Below, one piece after another: positions 6,513-14,291 of a stretch of DNA of 15,924 nucleotides. The position numbers and the translations under genes were made by a program. The stretch comes from Candidatus Poribacteria bacterium (GTDB lineage: Bacteria > Poribacteria > DTPJ01 > WJIO01), in contig WJIO01000243.1 of NCBI GenBank assembly GCA_014730235.1, forward strand, positions 1 through 15,924, given 5' to 3'. Every line of letters begins with the position of its first letter. Within the stretch, counting starts at the first letter, position 1. The notes under the pieces are model-generated. The model did no database searches, was not told the origin of the DNA, and worked only from the letters and a program-made list of their open reading frames with translations.

Positions 6513-7490
6513 TTATCCACCTACTTTTGACATGTTTCTGTTTGTTATTTTTAGTCCATTTTCGCAAAGTCTGTGACCCTGTGGTTTTGCCAGCATGGCT
6601 TTGTGAAGAACAGCTTTAATCTCATCATCTGTACCTCCGGAACGCAAAGGAGTTTTTATATCAATTTCCCCATCCGAATGAAGACAGGGCAAAAGCCTGC
6701 CATCGGCTGTAAGTCTAAGGCGATTACATTGATCACAGAATTTGTGGGAAAGGGATGCTATAAAACCGATCTTGCCTTTATGTCCATCAACTGAGTAATC
6801 ATAAGAAGGTGAACCGGAATATGAACGCTTGATTTCTATCAGCTTATATTGATTCTCGATTATTGCCCTGATTTCATCAGCCGATACAAATCGTTTTTCG
6901 CTCCAATTATTGCGGCTGAATGGCATAAGTTCAATAAATCTTACCCAAAGTTTTTTCTCTCTTGTCAACTCCACAAAATCGAGAATTTCGTCGTCATTTA
7001 TTCCCTTAACCACCACAACGTTTATCTTTATGGGATCAAAAGCAACTTCCAGAGCCAGATTTATTCCTTCTATAACCTGTTGGAAAAGGTCAAATCTTGT
7101 GATCTGCTGGAATTTTTCCCTGTCAAGGGTATCCAGGCTTATATTTAAACGCTTCAAGCCTGCATCTTTTAGCTCATGGACATATTTTGTTAAAAGCGTT
7201 CCGTTAGTGGTTAGGGCCAGGTCAATATCATTACCCAGGCATGATATAGATTTTATAAGCTCTGTAAGTCCTTTACGGGCCAGCGGTTCACCGCCGGTAA
7301 TCCTGAATTTTCTGAAACCCAACTCATAAGCAAGACTGCTTATCTTTATTATCTCCTCATACCTGAGAATATTCTTATGATTCATAAGGGAAATACCTTC
7401 TTCAGGCATGCAGTAAACACATCTGAGATTGCATCTGTCAGTGACAGAGATTCTCAGGTAATCTATTTTTCGTCCATATTTATCATTCAT
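6513..7490 (-). CDS. moaA: GTP 3',8-cyclase MoaA (radical SAM)
   Basis: The 325-residue product is a complete MoaA. The radical-SAM cluster motif is C20-N-L-R-C24-V-Y-C27. The SAM-binding ITGGEPL motif is at 64-70. The C-terminal second [4Fe-4S] cluster is ligated by C252, C255 and C269 (FCDQCNRLRL, LLPCL). The protein ends in the conserved double glycine (SKVGG) that is needed for GTP cyclisation in the family. It rearranges GTP for MoaC. It starts 3 nt after the stop codon of the DUF523 gene, so it is translated from the same transcript. Confidence 0.97.
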   Translation of the reverse strand: MNDKYGRKIDYLRISVTDRCNLRCVYCMPEEGISLMNHKNILRYEEIIKISSLAYELGFRKFRITGGEPLARKGLTELIKSISCLGNDIDLALTTNGTLLTKYVHELKDAGLKRLNISLDTLDREKFQQITRFDLFQQVIEGINLALEVAFDPIKINVVVVKGINDDEILDFVELTREKKLWVRFIELMPFSRNNWSEKRFVSADEIRAIIENQYKLIEIKRSYSGSPSYDYSVDGHKGKIGFIASLSHKFCDQCNRLRLTADGRLLPCLHSDGEIDIKTPLRSGGTDDEIKAVLHKAMLAKPQGHRLCENGLKITNRNMSKVGG

Positions 7491-7493
7491 TAA

Positions 7494-8462
7494 TTATAAA
7501 TTTCTACCTTTACCCGAATCGCTTATCTCCACCAATTCCTCCGGATATGGGTCAAAGAATGTCTGCTGTTTCAGATAACTCTCTTCAAATCTGATTATAA
7601 ATGATCTGAGAATATTTAAAGGTACACTGAGAGGAATACGGTCTTCCCTGTATCTCTCAAGGGTATCCAGGAAGAATTGTTTTTCTTCTGAATTCAGTTT
7701 ATCCGAAAAATATCCCAGCCCGTGCATCAATACATTAATATTTGCGGTGGGTTTGGAGAAGCTGTATAACGATTCATGGAGACGGTTTTCGTATTTTTCA
7801 ATAACTTCCGAAATATCCTTTTTGCTGGCATCAGCCACAATCCTGCCCATCTCTCGCATTTTCTCTTGATTATATGCCAATAATAGATGTTTGTTTTCTG
7901 AATGAAACCTGACTAACTCAGCTACAGTTCCGGAATCTTTAACTTTTCGAAAGTCTGATAACGTAAAAAGCTTGGTCAAAAAGTGTTCCCTGATCTGGAA
8001 GTTCTTTAGCCTTCCCTCGTTCTCTACCGAAAGGTTGGGATATTTTTTCAAAACCGCCATCCCGAAAAATCCAGCACTCCGGGTAGCTGGCATAGACTTT
8101 TCTATATCTGGATACACCTTGACATCCTTGGACCCACATGAAGGAGACCGGGATTTCAATATAAAACCGTCTGCATACCCCACAGAATCCAGAAAAGAAG
8201 ATGCAAAATCCTCCATTTTCCGGGTAATGTCAAGACCTGTGGCTGGCTGCATAAGCTTTAATTCTTCCCCTGATTGAACCATGCGTATAGGCTCTCTGGG
8301 AACACCAAGACCAACCTCCATCTCCGGGCATACAGGTATGAAATCAACATAATCCCTTAGCTTTGTTACGAGATCGTCATTTATAATAGCACCGTTATAT
8401 CTACAATTGGCAAAACCAAGACACTTGCTAACCACTACCACAGGCTTGACAAACTGTCTCAT
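7494..8462 (-). CDS. DUF523-DUF1722 (YbbK-YbgA) fusion protein
   Basis: With the preferred ATG at 8462 (GGAGAGAG just upstream) the product has 322 residues. An in-frame TTG at 8498 would add 12 residues but has a poorer context. The N-terminal half is DUF523: KCLGFANCRYNG (C14, C20), VCPEMEVGLGVPREPIRM (C45) and SRSPSCGS (C109). The four cysteines are suited to an iron-sulfur cluster, as in the thiouracil desulfurase TudS of this family. The C-terminal half (about 185-305) is DUF1722, marked by FHSENKHLLLAYNQEKMREMG. It is the first gene of the transcript that continues into moaA, moaC and the mogA-like gene. A sulfur- or cofactor-related role is plausible from this context but is not shown. 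Confidence 0.88.
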   Translation of the reverse strand: MRQFVKPVVVVSKCLGFANCRYNGAIINDDLVTKLRDYVDFIPVCPEMEVGLGVPREPIRMVQSGEELKLMQPATGLDITRKMEDFASSFLDSVGYADGFILKSRSPSCGSKDVKVYPDIEKSMPATRSAGFFGMAVLKKYPNLSVENEGRLKNFQIREHFLTKLFTLSDFRKVKDSGTVAELVRFHSENKHLLLAYNQEKMREMGRIVADASKKDISEVIEKYENRLHESLYSFSKPTANINVLMHGLGYFSDKLNSEEKQFFLDTLERYREDRIPLSVPLNILRSFIIRFEESYLKQQTFFDPYPEELVEISDSGKGRNL

Positions 8463-8525
8463 TTTTCTCTCTCCACAATAATTAATCACCAACCCCAAGC
8501 ATAAAATTTATGTCCGTGAAAACTT

Positions 8526-8620
8526 TGGCTCTTCTGGTTTGAGTATGGTAATAATTTGAAAATTTTCTCAGCTTGTCATTCCTGCTTCAAGCTTTTTCAA
8601 AAAGCTTGAAGCAGGAATGA
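8526..8620 (+). repeat. Dispersed palindromic repeat, family A, copy 4
   Basis: The element starts TGGCTCTTCTGGTTTGAG, continues TATGGTAATAATTTGAAAA and ends in a perfect palindrome at 8576-8620. That palindrome has 22-bp arms (8576-8597 and 8599-8620) around a single C. The long TTCAAGCTTTTT form is shared with copies 1 and 2. Confidence 0.8.
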
Positions 8621-8740
8621 AAAATGGAGGATATTTTTTTCTTAATTGGACAATGTTTTTTACACTTCCACATTCAAACTGGATAAGCCAAAACTTCTGA
8701 TACAGACTAAAAACTTTATTTGTTACTCCGTTCTTCGCAA

Positions 8741-8766
8741 TAACACAGGGATGTAACACAGGGATG
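8741..8766 (+). repeat. Tandem duplication of 13 bp
   Basis: TAACACAGGGATG occurs twice in immediate succession (8741-8753 and 8754-8766), just past the stop codon of the FMN-binding protein gene. It is probably a replication-slippage product. Confidence 0.8.
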
Positions 8767-8772
8767 TAAAAT

Positions 8773-9141
8773 TTATGCTTTGTCACCAACCAAAGGTCTT
8801 ATATTATCAACATGGAAATACACCAGAAACTTTGATATGGATTTATATCTTTTATCATCCAGATATTTATCTATTATCTCCGGATCCGTTTCCTCTTTGG
8901 TCATTTTCAGATAGAGCCTTTTACCCTTATATCCCGACGTATCCTCTATAAACATGTATGAGGTATAGGGATTAACCTTGACATTGCTGTGAGTCAAATT
9001 ATCAGCCATAATAAAGGCGATAGTATCATTATCCATAACTATAGGTTTGGAATATACCGCCGTATCAACCTTACCTTCAGCATCCGCACTCGCTATTATA
9101 CCAAGACCTTGTGTGTTTTCAAAATATTCTTTTAAATTCAT
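8773..9141 (-). CDS. Small FMN-binding split-barrel protein (pyridoxamine 5'-phosphate oxidase-like)
   Basis: The 122-residue product looks like a single split-barrel flavin-binding domain. It has GLGIIASADAEGKVDTAVYS at 12-31, an IAFIMADNLTHSNVKVNPY segment and the YMFIEDTSGYKGKRLYLK strand pair, as in the broad pyridoxamine-phosphate-oxidase-like superfamily. The ATG at 9141 has GAGG 8 nt upstream. The substrate is not predictable. It stands alone between repeat-bearing gaps, so the neighbours give no hint. It is unlikely to be true PdxH, which is much longer. Confidence 0.75.
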   Translation of the reverse strand: MNLKEYFENTQGLGIIASADAEGKVDTAVYSKPIVMDNDTIAFIMADNLTHSNVKVNPYTSYMFIEDTSGYKGKRLYLKMTKEETDPEIIDKYLDDKRYKSISKFLVYFHVDNIRPLVGDKA

Positions 9142-9181
9142 ATAATACCTCTTTATCTCATTTCCACACTATAAAGTTTGT

Positions 9182-9271
9182 GGTTTTTTACTGCATAAAC
9201 TTGTAAAATATTGCTATAACAAGTGGTTCTACAAGTCCCTCCCATTTTACAAAGGGGAATTCAGGGGGATT
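9182..9271 (+). repeat. Dispersed repeat, family B, copy 2
   Basis: This begins GGTTTTTTACTGCATAAAC, passes through GGTTCTACAAGTCCC and ends AAAGGGGAATTCAGGGGG, parallel to 5406-5490. It lies between crtI and the FMN-binding protein gene. A weaker relative of its CCCCTTTTTCAGAGGGG part occurs at 15139-15155. Confidence 0.65.
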
Positions 9272-9319
9272 AGAATTATTATTGTATATCACCTAAAATT
9301 AACAGTCATAAGGGGTGTT

Positions 9320-10798
9320 CTATTCCATATCCTCCCCAATAAGCTCAGCCGCCATCTTCCCGGATAGAAGCACCAGGGGAATGCCCCCGCCTGGATGCAC
9401 GCTGCCCCCTGCAAAGTAAAGCCCCTTTATTTGACGACTCCGGTTGGCATGGCGTTTAAATGCCATCATCCTGCTGTTAGAAGATATTCCATATATGCTT
9501 CCCTTGTTGCTGTTATAAAGATTCAGGAAATCCAGCGGTGTATATACTTTCTCAAATTCTATATTATTTGATATATCAATACCTGTTTTAGTTAATTTTG
9601 TCAATACTTTTTTCCGCATCCTGTCTATTTCCAGCGACCAGTCCTGATCATCTGTGATATAAGGCATATTCAACAATACAAACCAGTTTTCTCCACCAGA
9701 AGATGCGTGTTCCGGGTCTGCCTTGCTGGTTATGGATACATAAATCGTAGGATCATCCGGTGTTTCGCATTTATCGAATATCTGTCTGAATTCCTCTTGA
9801 TAGTCCTTTGAAAAGATAATATTATGGTGCTTAAGCTCAGGATTTTGTTTGTTTATACCCCAAAGAAAGACTATCCCTGACAGAGACGGCTCAAGGCTAT
9901 TCATTTTATCTTTCAAAACAGGATAACCCTTAATCAAAGTATTATAAGTAACAACTGCATCCGCACCACATAATACATAATCCACATCAAATCTCTCACC
10001 ATCAGCAAAAACACCGGAGACAAAATCATTTTCCACAATAATTTCATCTACCTTTGTGGATGTATATATCTCCACTCCCAGTTCTTCCGCCATATTAATA
10101 AGGGCTTCCACAAGCCGATATATCCCCCCCTTTACATAATATCCCCCCAAACCATATTCTACATAGCATATAATATTCAGGGTAGCCGGGGCCTTGAAAG
10201 GATCAGAACCGCTGTAAGTCGCATAACGGTCAAATAACTGGATAAGTCGTGGATCGGAAAAATATCTTGATACCCCTTGATGTACAGAACGAAAGGGATC
10301 CATTTTATATAACTTAAATAGCGTTGACAAATTCCCTTTTTTTAATACTTTATCCATTTCATGTATAGGCGTATAAAGAAAGACATCGGCGGTCAAATCA
10401 TATATATCTTTACAGTAAGAGATAAATTCATCATAAGAATCCGCGTCTTCAGGGGATAATTTGCTGATTTCGTCTATCATTTTTTCCCTGTCTGCGCTGG
10501 CATCCATAATGGAACCATCGGGAAAGAAATATCGGCAAATAGGATCAACAGGGACAAATTCCAGCATTTCAGACCGTTTAAATCCGGCAAAATCAAACAA
10601 TTCATCAATAACAAAATCCATTGTCAGCAAAGACGGGCCTGTGTCAAAACGATATGATCCTGATACCACCTCGTTTGTCTTTCCACCCAGCTTCTCGTTT
10701 TTCTCAAACAACTGGACATCAAAACCCATACAAGCCAGCCGGATAGCACCACCCAGCGCGCCTAAACCACCGCCTATTACCGCAACCTTTTTACTCAT
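9320..10798 (-). CDS. crtI: CrtI-type carotenoid (phytoene) desaturase
   Basis: The 492-residue flavoprotein matches the CrtI family. It has an N-terminal FAD-binding fold VAVIGGGLGALGGA (5-18) with Glu32 ending the second strand, a KLGGKTNEV segment, RFDTGPSLLTM, and a C-terminal GLYFAGGSVHPGGGIPLVL motif close to the canonical FAD-closing signature. Such enzymes desaturate phytoene stepwise to neurosporene or lycopene at the membrane. Related enzymes (CrtN, CrtD) act on other substrates and cannot be excluded. The gene begins 6 nt after the outer-membrane protein gene and ends the cluster. CrtB upstream supports phytoene as substrate. Confidence 0.9.
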   Translation of the reverse strand: MSKKVAVIGGGLGALGGAIRLACMGFDVQLFEKNEKLGGKTNEVVSGSYRFDTGPSLLTMDFVIDELFDFAGFKRSEMLEFVPVDPICRYFFPDGSIMDASADREKMIDEISKLSPEDADSYDEFISYCKDIYDLTADVFLYTPIHEMDKVLKKGNLSTLFKLYKMDPFRSVHQGVSRYFSDPRLIQLFDRYATYSGSDPFKAPATLNIICYVEYGLGGYYVKGGIYRLVEALINMAEELGVEIYTSTKVDEIIVENDFVSGVFADGERFDVDYVLCGADAVVTYNTLIKGYPVLKDKMNSLEPSLSGIVFLWGINKQNPELKHHNIIFSKDYQEEFRQIFDKCETPDDPTIYVSITSKADPEHASSGGENWFVLLNMPYITDDQDWSLEIDRMRKKVLTKLTKTGIDISNNIEFEKVYTPLDFLNLYNSNKGSIYGISSNSRMMAFKRHANRSRQIKGLYFAGGSVHPGGGIPLVLLSGKMAAELIGEDME

Positions 10799-10804
10799 AG
10801 TTTC

Positions 10805-11653
10805 TTACCTGACATAAAACCCCAATGAAATCGAACTTGTATGAAGCCAGTTATCAGTAAAACCATCCCCGGGTCCTTTGTCGTCTTCATCTGTGCCTTT
10901 TGCGCCGCCGCCCACATAACGTATATTCAGATATGCGTCTATATGATCCGTCAATTCAAAACCAACACGACCAGAGGCATCCAGGATAGCTCCCTCAAAG
11001 TCGTTTTCGCTTCCTGTTATATATTTTCCTGAAGCGTAAAAACCGTCTATTTCCGTACCGATCCACATACCGTTTCCAAAGGGATACTTACTCCGCAGCT
11101 TAAAAATAGGAACCGGGCCCACATCTTCATTAATCCTGAATAACTCACCATCAGCCGAAGCAAAGCTAATGGTTGCATTGCGTATCTGGAAGGACAATCC
11201 CAGAGCCAGCTCCCGGTCCTCCGCAGACCACAGATCATATAGATAGCTAAGGCGATAAAAGCTGAATCCGTAACGAAGCTTCATCTGTGTTCCTTCAGGA
11301 AACGTCAGATCATCAATTACCACATCCCTGCCCAGCAGGACTTCTGTCCTTATATCCAGGGGTTGGATAAGAAATATAACGGTATGACGCTTTCCCAGTT
11401 TAATATCAGCCGTAAGCCGATAGAAGGGAAAAAGAACACCCTGACCGCCTTCATCTACATAATTGAACTTTGTGCCGTTTTCACCAAATTGTATATTATG
11501 TTTCAATACATCCAGAAAACCTACTTCCAGATTTGTCTGTAATTTATACCAGTTGCTTTCCCTGTTGAGAAATGAAGCTTCTTCTGAATATACGTTAAAT
11601 GATGTCAAAAATATCATAGCAAACGTTATTGTAAGAATCAATTTCAGTCGCAT
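10805..11653 (-). CDS. Predicted outer-membrane beta-barrel protein of the carotenoid cluster
   Basis: No family is recognised. The 282-residue product has a signal peptide ending near VYSEE (residues 22-26). It then shows a succession of alternating amphipathic strands (for example YRLTADIKLGKRHTVIFLIQ, LALGLSFQIRNATISFA, MWIGTEIDGFYASG, IDAYLNIRYVGGG) and ends SSISLGFYVR with an aromatic near the terminus, all typical of outer-membrane barrels. A GGQG and acidic-loop pattern (KGTDEDDKGPGDG) looks like an exposed loop. A GGGAGAAG ribosome site precedes the ATG. It is tightly packed between the LolA-like gene (11 nt) and crtI (6 nt), so it probably serves the pigment pathway, for example in pigment placement in the outer membrane. 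Confidence 0.65.
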   Translation of the reverse strand: MRLKLILTITFAMIFLTSFNVYSEEASFLNRESNWYKLQTNLEVGFLDVLKHNIQFGENGTKFNYVDEGGQGVLFPFYRLTADIKLGKRHTVIFLIQPLDIRTEVLLGRDVVIDDLTFPEGTQMKLRYGFSFYRLSYLYDLWSAEDRELALGLSFQIRNATISFASADGELFRINEDVGPVPIFKLRSKYPFGNGMWIGTEIDGFYASGKYITGSENDFEGAILDASGRVGFELTDHIDAYLNIRYVGGGAKGTDEDDKGPGDGFTDNWLHTSSISLGFYVR

Positions 11654-11664
11654 ATCTTCTCCCT

Positions 11665-12417
11665 TTATTCTTCTTGATCCTTGAAAACAGAGTCAACTAT
11701 TCCCGTATTAAATTTATAATTAGAATATTCATCTTCTATTTTTATATTCAAATAGAATATAAAGCTTATTTTTATAGTCAAATCCATCTTAAATTTAGCA
11801 GGCATCCAATAACCCTGGGTATGTTTATAATCCATTGAAAGGTCAATATTTTTAACAACCCGGGATTTCTTGGATGGCTCAAATTCTGCCTTTATTATAT
11901 CATAAGTGTCTTTGGAAATATATCCTTTACCGTTTATATAATCCTCCTTTTTTTCCTTCGATTTAAATTCCACCACCCATACAGGTATATCTTTTACAAC
12001 TTCACTTCCCAACAGAGAAAACTCATAAGCTCCTTCACCCTCTGGTGAAAGAGGCATTATAATATCGTCTGAGCGAGAGTTATCTTTCCATTCCTCTACT
12101 TCCGCGTCAAACTCCTCGCCTGTTAATTCTTTCCCATTAACTATAAGACGTAGGTATTCTTCAAACTGCCTGCCATCCTGCTTTTTATAAATATGCCTGT
12201 ATCCTATTACATCTTTTTTTATTTCATCCTTTTTCCCGAATTCCTTATAGACAAATTTTGCGTCAAACACCGCATCTTTTATTTCCTGATTTATCTTTCT
12301 CTGCTGTTCTTTAGCCTTTTTGACAATTTCCTTAAGTTCTACTTCCTGACATATCAAAGGGATTTCAATTAAAATAAAAACAAAAAATACTACAATACAA
12401 GCAACAAACCTTTTCAT
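11665..12417 (-). CDS. Secreted LolA-like protein (outer-membrane lipoprotein-sorting type fold)
   Basis: The 250-residue product has an N-terminal hydrophobic export signal (residues 4-22, ending PLICQ, not a good lipobox). The rest resembles the LolA/LolB-type half-barrel: repeated beta-strands such as VVEFKSKEKKEDYINGKGYI, TYDIIKAEFEPSKKSRVV and LSMDYKHTQGYWMPAKFKMD. LolA itself carries lipoproteins through the periplasm, and LolA-like proteins also occur in aryl polyene pigment clusters. Here it lies between the glycosyltransferase (25 nt) and the barrel gene (11 nt), which suggests transport of a lipidic pigment. The fold assignment is by pattern only. An AGGAG lies 10 nt before the ATG. 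Confidence 0.6.
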   Translation of the reverse strand: MKRFVACIVVFFVFILIEIPLICQEVELKEIVKKAKEQQRKINQEIKDAVFDAKFVYKEFGKKDEIKKDVIGYRHIYKKQDGRQFEEYLRLIVNGKELTGEEFDAEVEEWKDNSRSDDIIMPLSPEGEGAYEFSLLGSEVVKDIPVWVVEFKSKEKKEDYINGKGYISKDTYDIIKAEFEPSKKSRVVKNIDLSMDYKHTQGYWMPAKFKMDLTIKISFIFYLNIKIEDEYSNYKFNTGIVDSVFKDQEE

Positions 12418-12442
12418 ATACTCTATACTCCTGAAGGGTAAT

Positions 12443-13603
12443 TTACCACCATTTTATTTCATGTCGGGCAAAAGTTCTGCCTTTCCAGTTGGCCTGACCC
12501 GTTAAAGCAAAAGTTAATGAACCAAAAGCAATACTGAGGATAAGAACCATGTTTACAGGATAAAGAAGGGCCAGATACAATGGAAAGCGAAAACACCAGT
12601 TAGAAGCTAACCATATCATAAAAGCCAGAAAAACGGCAACACCTGCCAGATCCATTGTATACATGGGAAAATCTATGCCCAACAGTTTCAATATTATCAA
12701 AATAAGCGGCTGCAAAAACATAAATCCAATCCACAACCACACAAATATAAATTTAATTATTTTATATCCAAAACCGGCAAACAGGTTTTTGGTAAATCCG
12801 TTATAGGCCTCCTGGAAACTGTGATACATCCTGCACCCGATTCTATCTTTACCATTTACCATTCGCCATCGCAGTCCAGCCTCTTTTATGTTCCTGGCCA
12901 ACTGCACATCATCCACAACGTTATTTTTCAAAGCTTTATGACCTTCTATACGCTCATAGGCTTTCCTTTTAAACATCATAAACTGACCAATAGCAGCAGA
13001 TAAGGTTGGTGAATTGGTTTTATAAGCTATTACTAGAGGAAGAAATCCAATAATAAACCAGGGAAAGAGTGGAACCATAAGCCTTTCCCCCCACGTTACC
13101 ACTTTTTCACAGGGGAAAGCCGTTAATAAATCAGCGTTTTTTGCACGCATAGCAGCCACACCATCCCGTATTAAATCTGGATGATGTTGTGTATCCGCGT
13201 CGGTAAATAAAAATATATCCCCATCAGCTTTCTGTGAAAGCTGATGACAGGCCCAATTCTTCCCAAGCCAGCCAGCCGGTAGTGGTTCTCCCTTAAATAT
13301 TTTTAACTTATCATTCTCTTCTGCCAGTTCTGACAGAATTTTCCAGGTTCTATCCGTTGAATTATCATCCAGCACAATCACCTGAAAATCCGGGTAATAT
13401 TGAGCCAATAATGATTCCACACAGCTTCTGATATTATCTTCTTCATTCCTGGCCGGAACCATCACAGAAACTCGTGGAAACCTTGACGGCATAGGGTAAC
13501 GACCCAGATTGCCAAGTATTTTTATATTGGTCAGGGTAATTATCAGTATGACAAAAAGAAATATTATTATACCTACCTGATGAGCCGACCAGATGATATT
13601 CAA
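12443..13603 (-). CDS. Membrane-bound family 2 glycosyltransferase, probable carotenoid glycosyltransferase (CruG/CrtQ type)
   Basis: The 386-residue product has an N-terminal membrane segment (about 10-28). A GT-A catalytic domain follows: PRVSVMVPARNEEDNIRSC (43-61), LDDNSTDRT with D79/D80, the metal-binding TDAD (134-137), and VVDDVQLARNIKEAG (229-243) carrying the likely catalytic acidic residues. Three further membrane segments lie at about 283-307, 319-335 and 341-364. The WKGRTF near the C-terminus is shared with CruG- and CrtQ-like carotenoid glycosyltransferases. It would attach a sugar to a carotenoid hydroxyl or carboxyl at the inner membrane. The start is TTG at 13603, because an in-frame stop lies just upstream and GAGG/AGG precede it. 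Confidence 0.82.
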   Translation of the reverse strand: MNIIWSAHQVGIIIFLFVILIITLTNIKILGNLGRYPMPSRFPRVSVMVPARNEEDNIRSCVESLLAQYYPDFQVIVLDDNSTDRTWKILSELAEENDKLKIFKGEPLPAGWLGKNWACHQLSQKADGDIFLFTDADTQHHPDLIRDGVAAMRAKNADLLTAFPCEKVVTWGERLMVPLFPWFIIGFLPLVIAYKTNSPTLSAAIGQFMMFKRKAYERIEGHKALKNNVVDDVQLARNIKEAGLRWRMVNGKDRIGCRMYHSFQEAYNGFTKNLFAGFGYKIIKFIFVWLWIGFMFLQPLILIILKLLGIDFPMYTMDLAGVAVFLAFMIWLASNWCFRFPLYLALLYPVNMVLILSIAFGSLTFALTGQANWKGRTFARHEIKWW

Positions 13604-13646
13604 TGATACCTAACCTCGATTCCTAAACTTGTCATTATTTTATGAT

Positions 13647-13669
13647 GGGCAATGCCCTTTCATGAGGGC
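13647..13669 (-). other. Intercistronic hairpin between plsY and the glycosyltransferase
   Basis: GGGC/GCCC (13647-13650 and 13654-13657) and GCCCT/AGGGC (13654-13658 and 13665-13669) share one arm, so two mutually exclusive stems are possible. They lie in the 95-nt gap that interrupts an otherwise tight operon. This may be a processing or attenuation site or a small dispersed repeat. Confidence 0.35.
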
Positions 13670-13698
13670 GAAACTCCTGCTAAGCTTTTTCTTCTTTG

Positions 13699-14277
13699 TT
13701 AAAATCGCTTAAGCTGAATCTTTTGGTTTAAATCATATCTATGTTTCCACACCAGAATAAAGGTATTAAAAACCCATACCAGAAGTATAAATACACCAAC
13801 TTTTCTGATCAATATATAAATAAGAAGTCCAGACATGGAAAACATCACAGCCCAGCCATCTACAGAAATTATTGAATTGAATACCCCGAGACCGATGCCC
13901 AGCACAATCGGGCCTTCCCCTACCAGCAGACCAGTCCAGATACCAAGAGTAGCGGCTACAGCTTTCCCACCCCGAAATTTAAGAAAAGGTGAAAAAGCAT
14001 GACCCAATACAGGCGATATGGCAATTATTACCAGCCACCAACCGGTGATTTTATTTCCATAATTTGCTAGTGCAACAGGCCCAGCAGCTTTTGCATAATC
14101 CAGCACCATCGCCGGAATTCCAAGTTTGTAACCCCCGGCCCGAAAAGCATTGGTTGCACCCGGATTTCCGTCTCCGTAATTCCTGACATCTTCACAGATA
14201 AATAATTTCCCCAACAATACCGAAAAAGGTATTGAACCGCAGATAAAGCCTATTAATGTCAAAACTGCCGGATTCAT
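13699..14277 (-). CDS. plsY: Glycerol-3-phosphate acyltransferase PlsY
   Basis: The 192-residue integral membrane protein would transfer an acyl group from acyl-phosphate to glycerol-3-phosphate, the first step of phospholipid synthesis. All three family motifs are present: GSIPFSVLLGK (from 14), YGDGNPGATNAFRAGG (about 34-49) and GHAFSPFLKFRGGKAVA (about 92-108). The hydrophobic pattern fits the usual multi-span topology. It starts 14 nt after the cruF-like gene with only a weak ribosome site, so it is probably coupled to it. Its place inside a carotenoid cluster is unusual. It may be the cell's ordinary PlsY or a copy used for pigment acylation. Confidence 0.92.
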   Translation of the reverse strand: MNPAVLTLIGFICGSIPFSVLLGKLFICEDVRNYGDGNPGATNAFRAGGYKLGIPAMVLDYAKAAGPVALANYGNKITGWWLVIIAISPVLGHAFSPFLKFRGGKAVAATLGIWTGLLVGEGPIVLGIGLGVFNSIISVDGWAVMFSMSGLLIYILIRKVGVFILLVWVFNTFILVWKHRYDLNQKIQLKRF

Positions 14278-14291
14278 ATTCTTATCATCTG

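Larger units (their letters stand above)
8463..8772. other. Intergenic region upstream of the moa operon
   Basis: No gene is supported. The stretch holds family A copy 4 (8526-8620), whose open end lies about 65 bp upstream of the operon's first start codon, and a 13-bp tandem duplication (8741-8766). I see no convincing promoter and no molybdenum-cofactor riboswitch. Confidence 0.55.

Noticed and set aside
7494-8498. Longer TTG start for the DUF523-DUF1722 gene
   Set aside because: The extra 12 residues precede the conserved DUF523 start, and the ATG at 8462 has a good GGAGAGAG site directly upstream.
8463-8560. Molybdenum-cofactor riboswitch before the moa operon
   Set aside because: The short leader is occupied by repeat copy 4, and I could not find the conserved multi-stem core of that riboswitch.
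8568-8789. Minus-strand 73-codon open frame downstream of the FMN-binding protein gene
   Set aside because: It overlaps the end of that gene in another frame, crosses the tandem duplication, and its last third is the translated palindromic repeat (also seen at 1456-1653). It has no recognisable domain.
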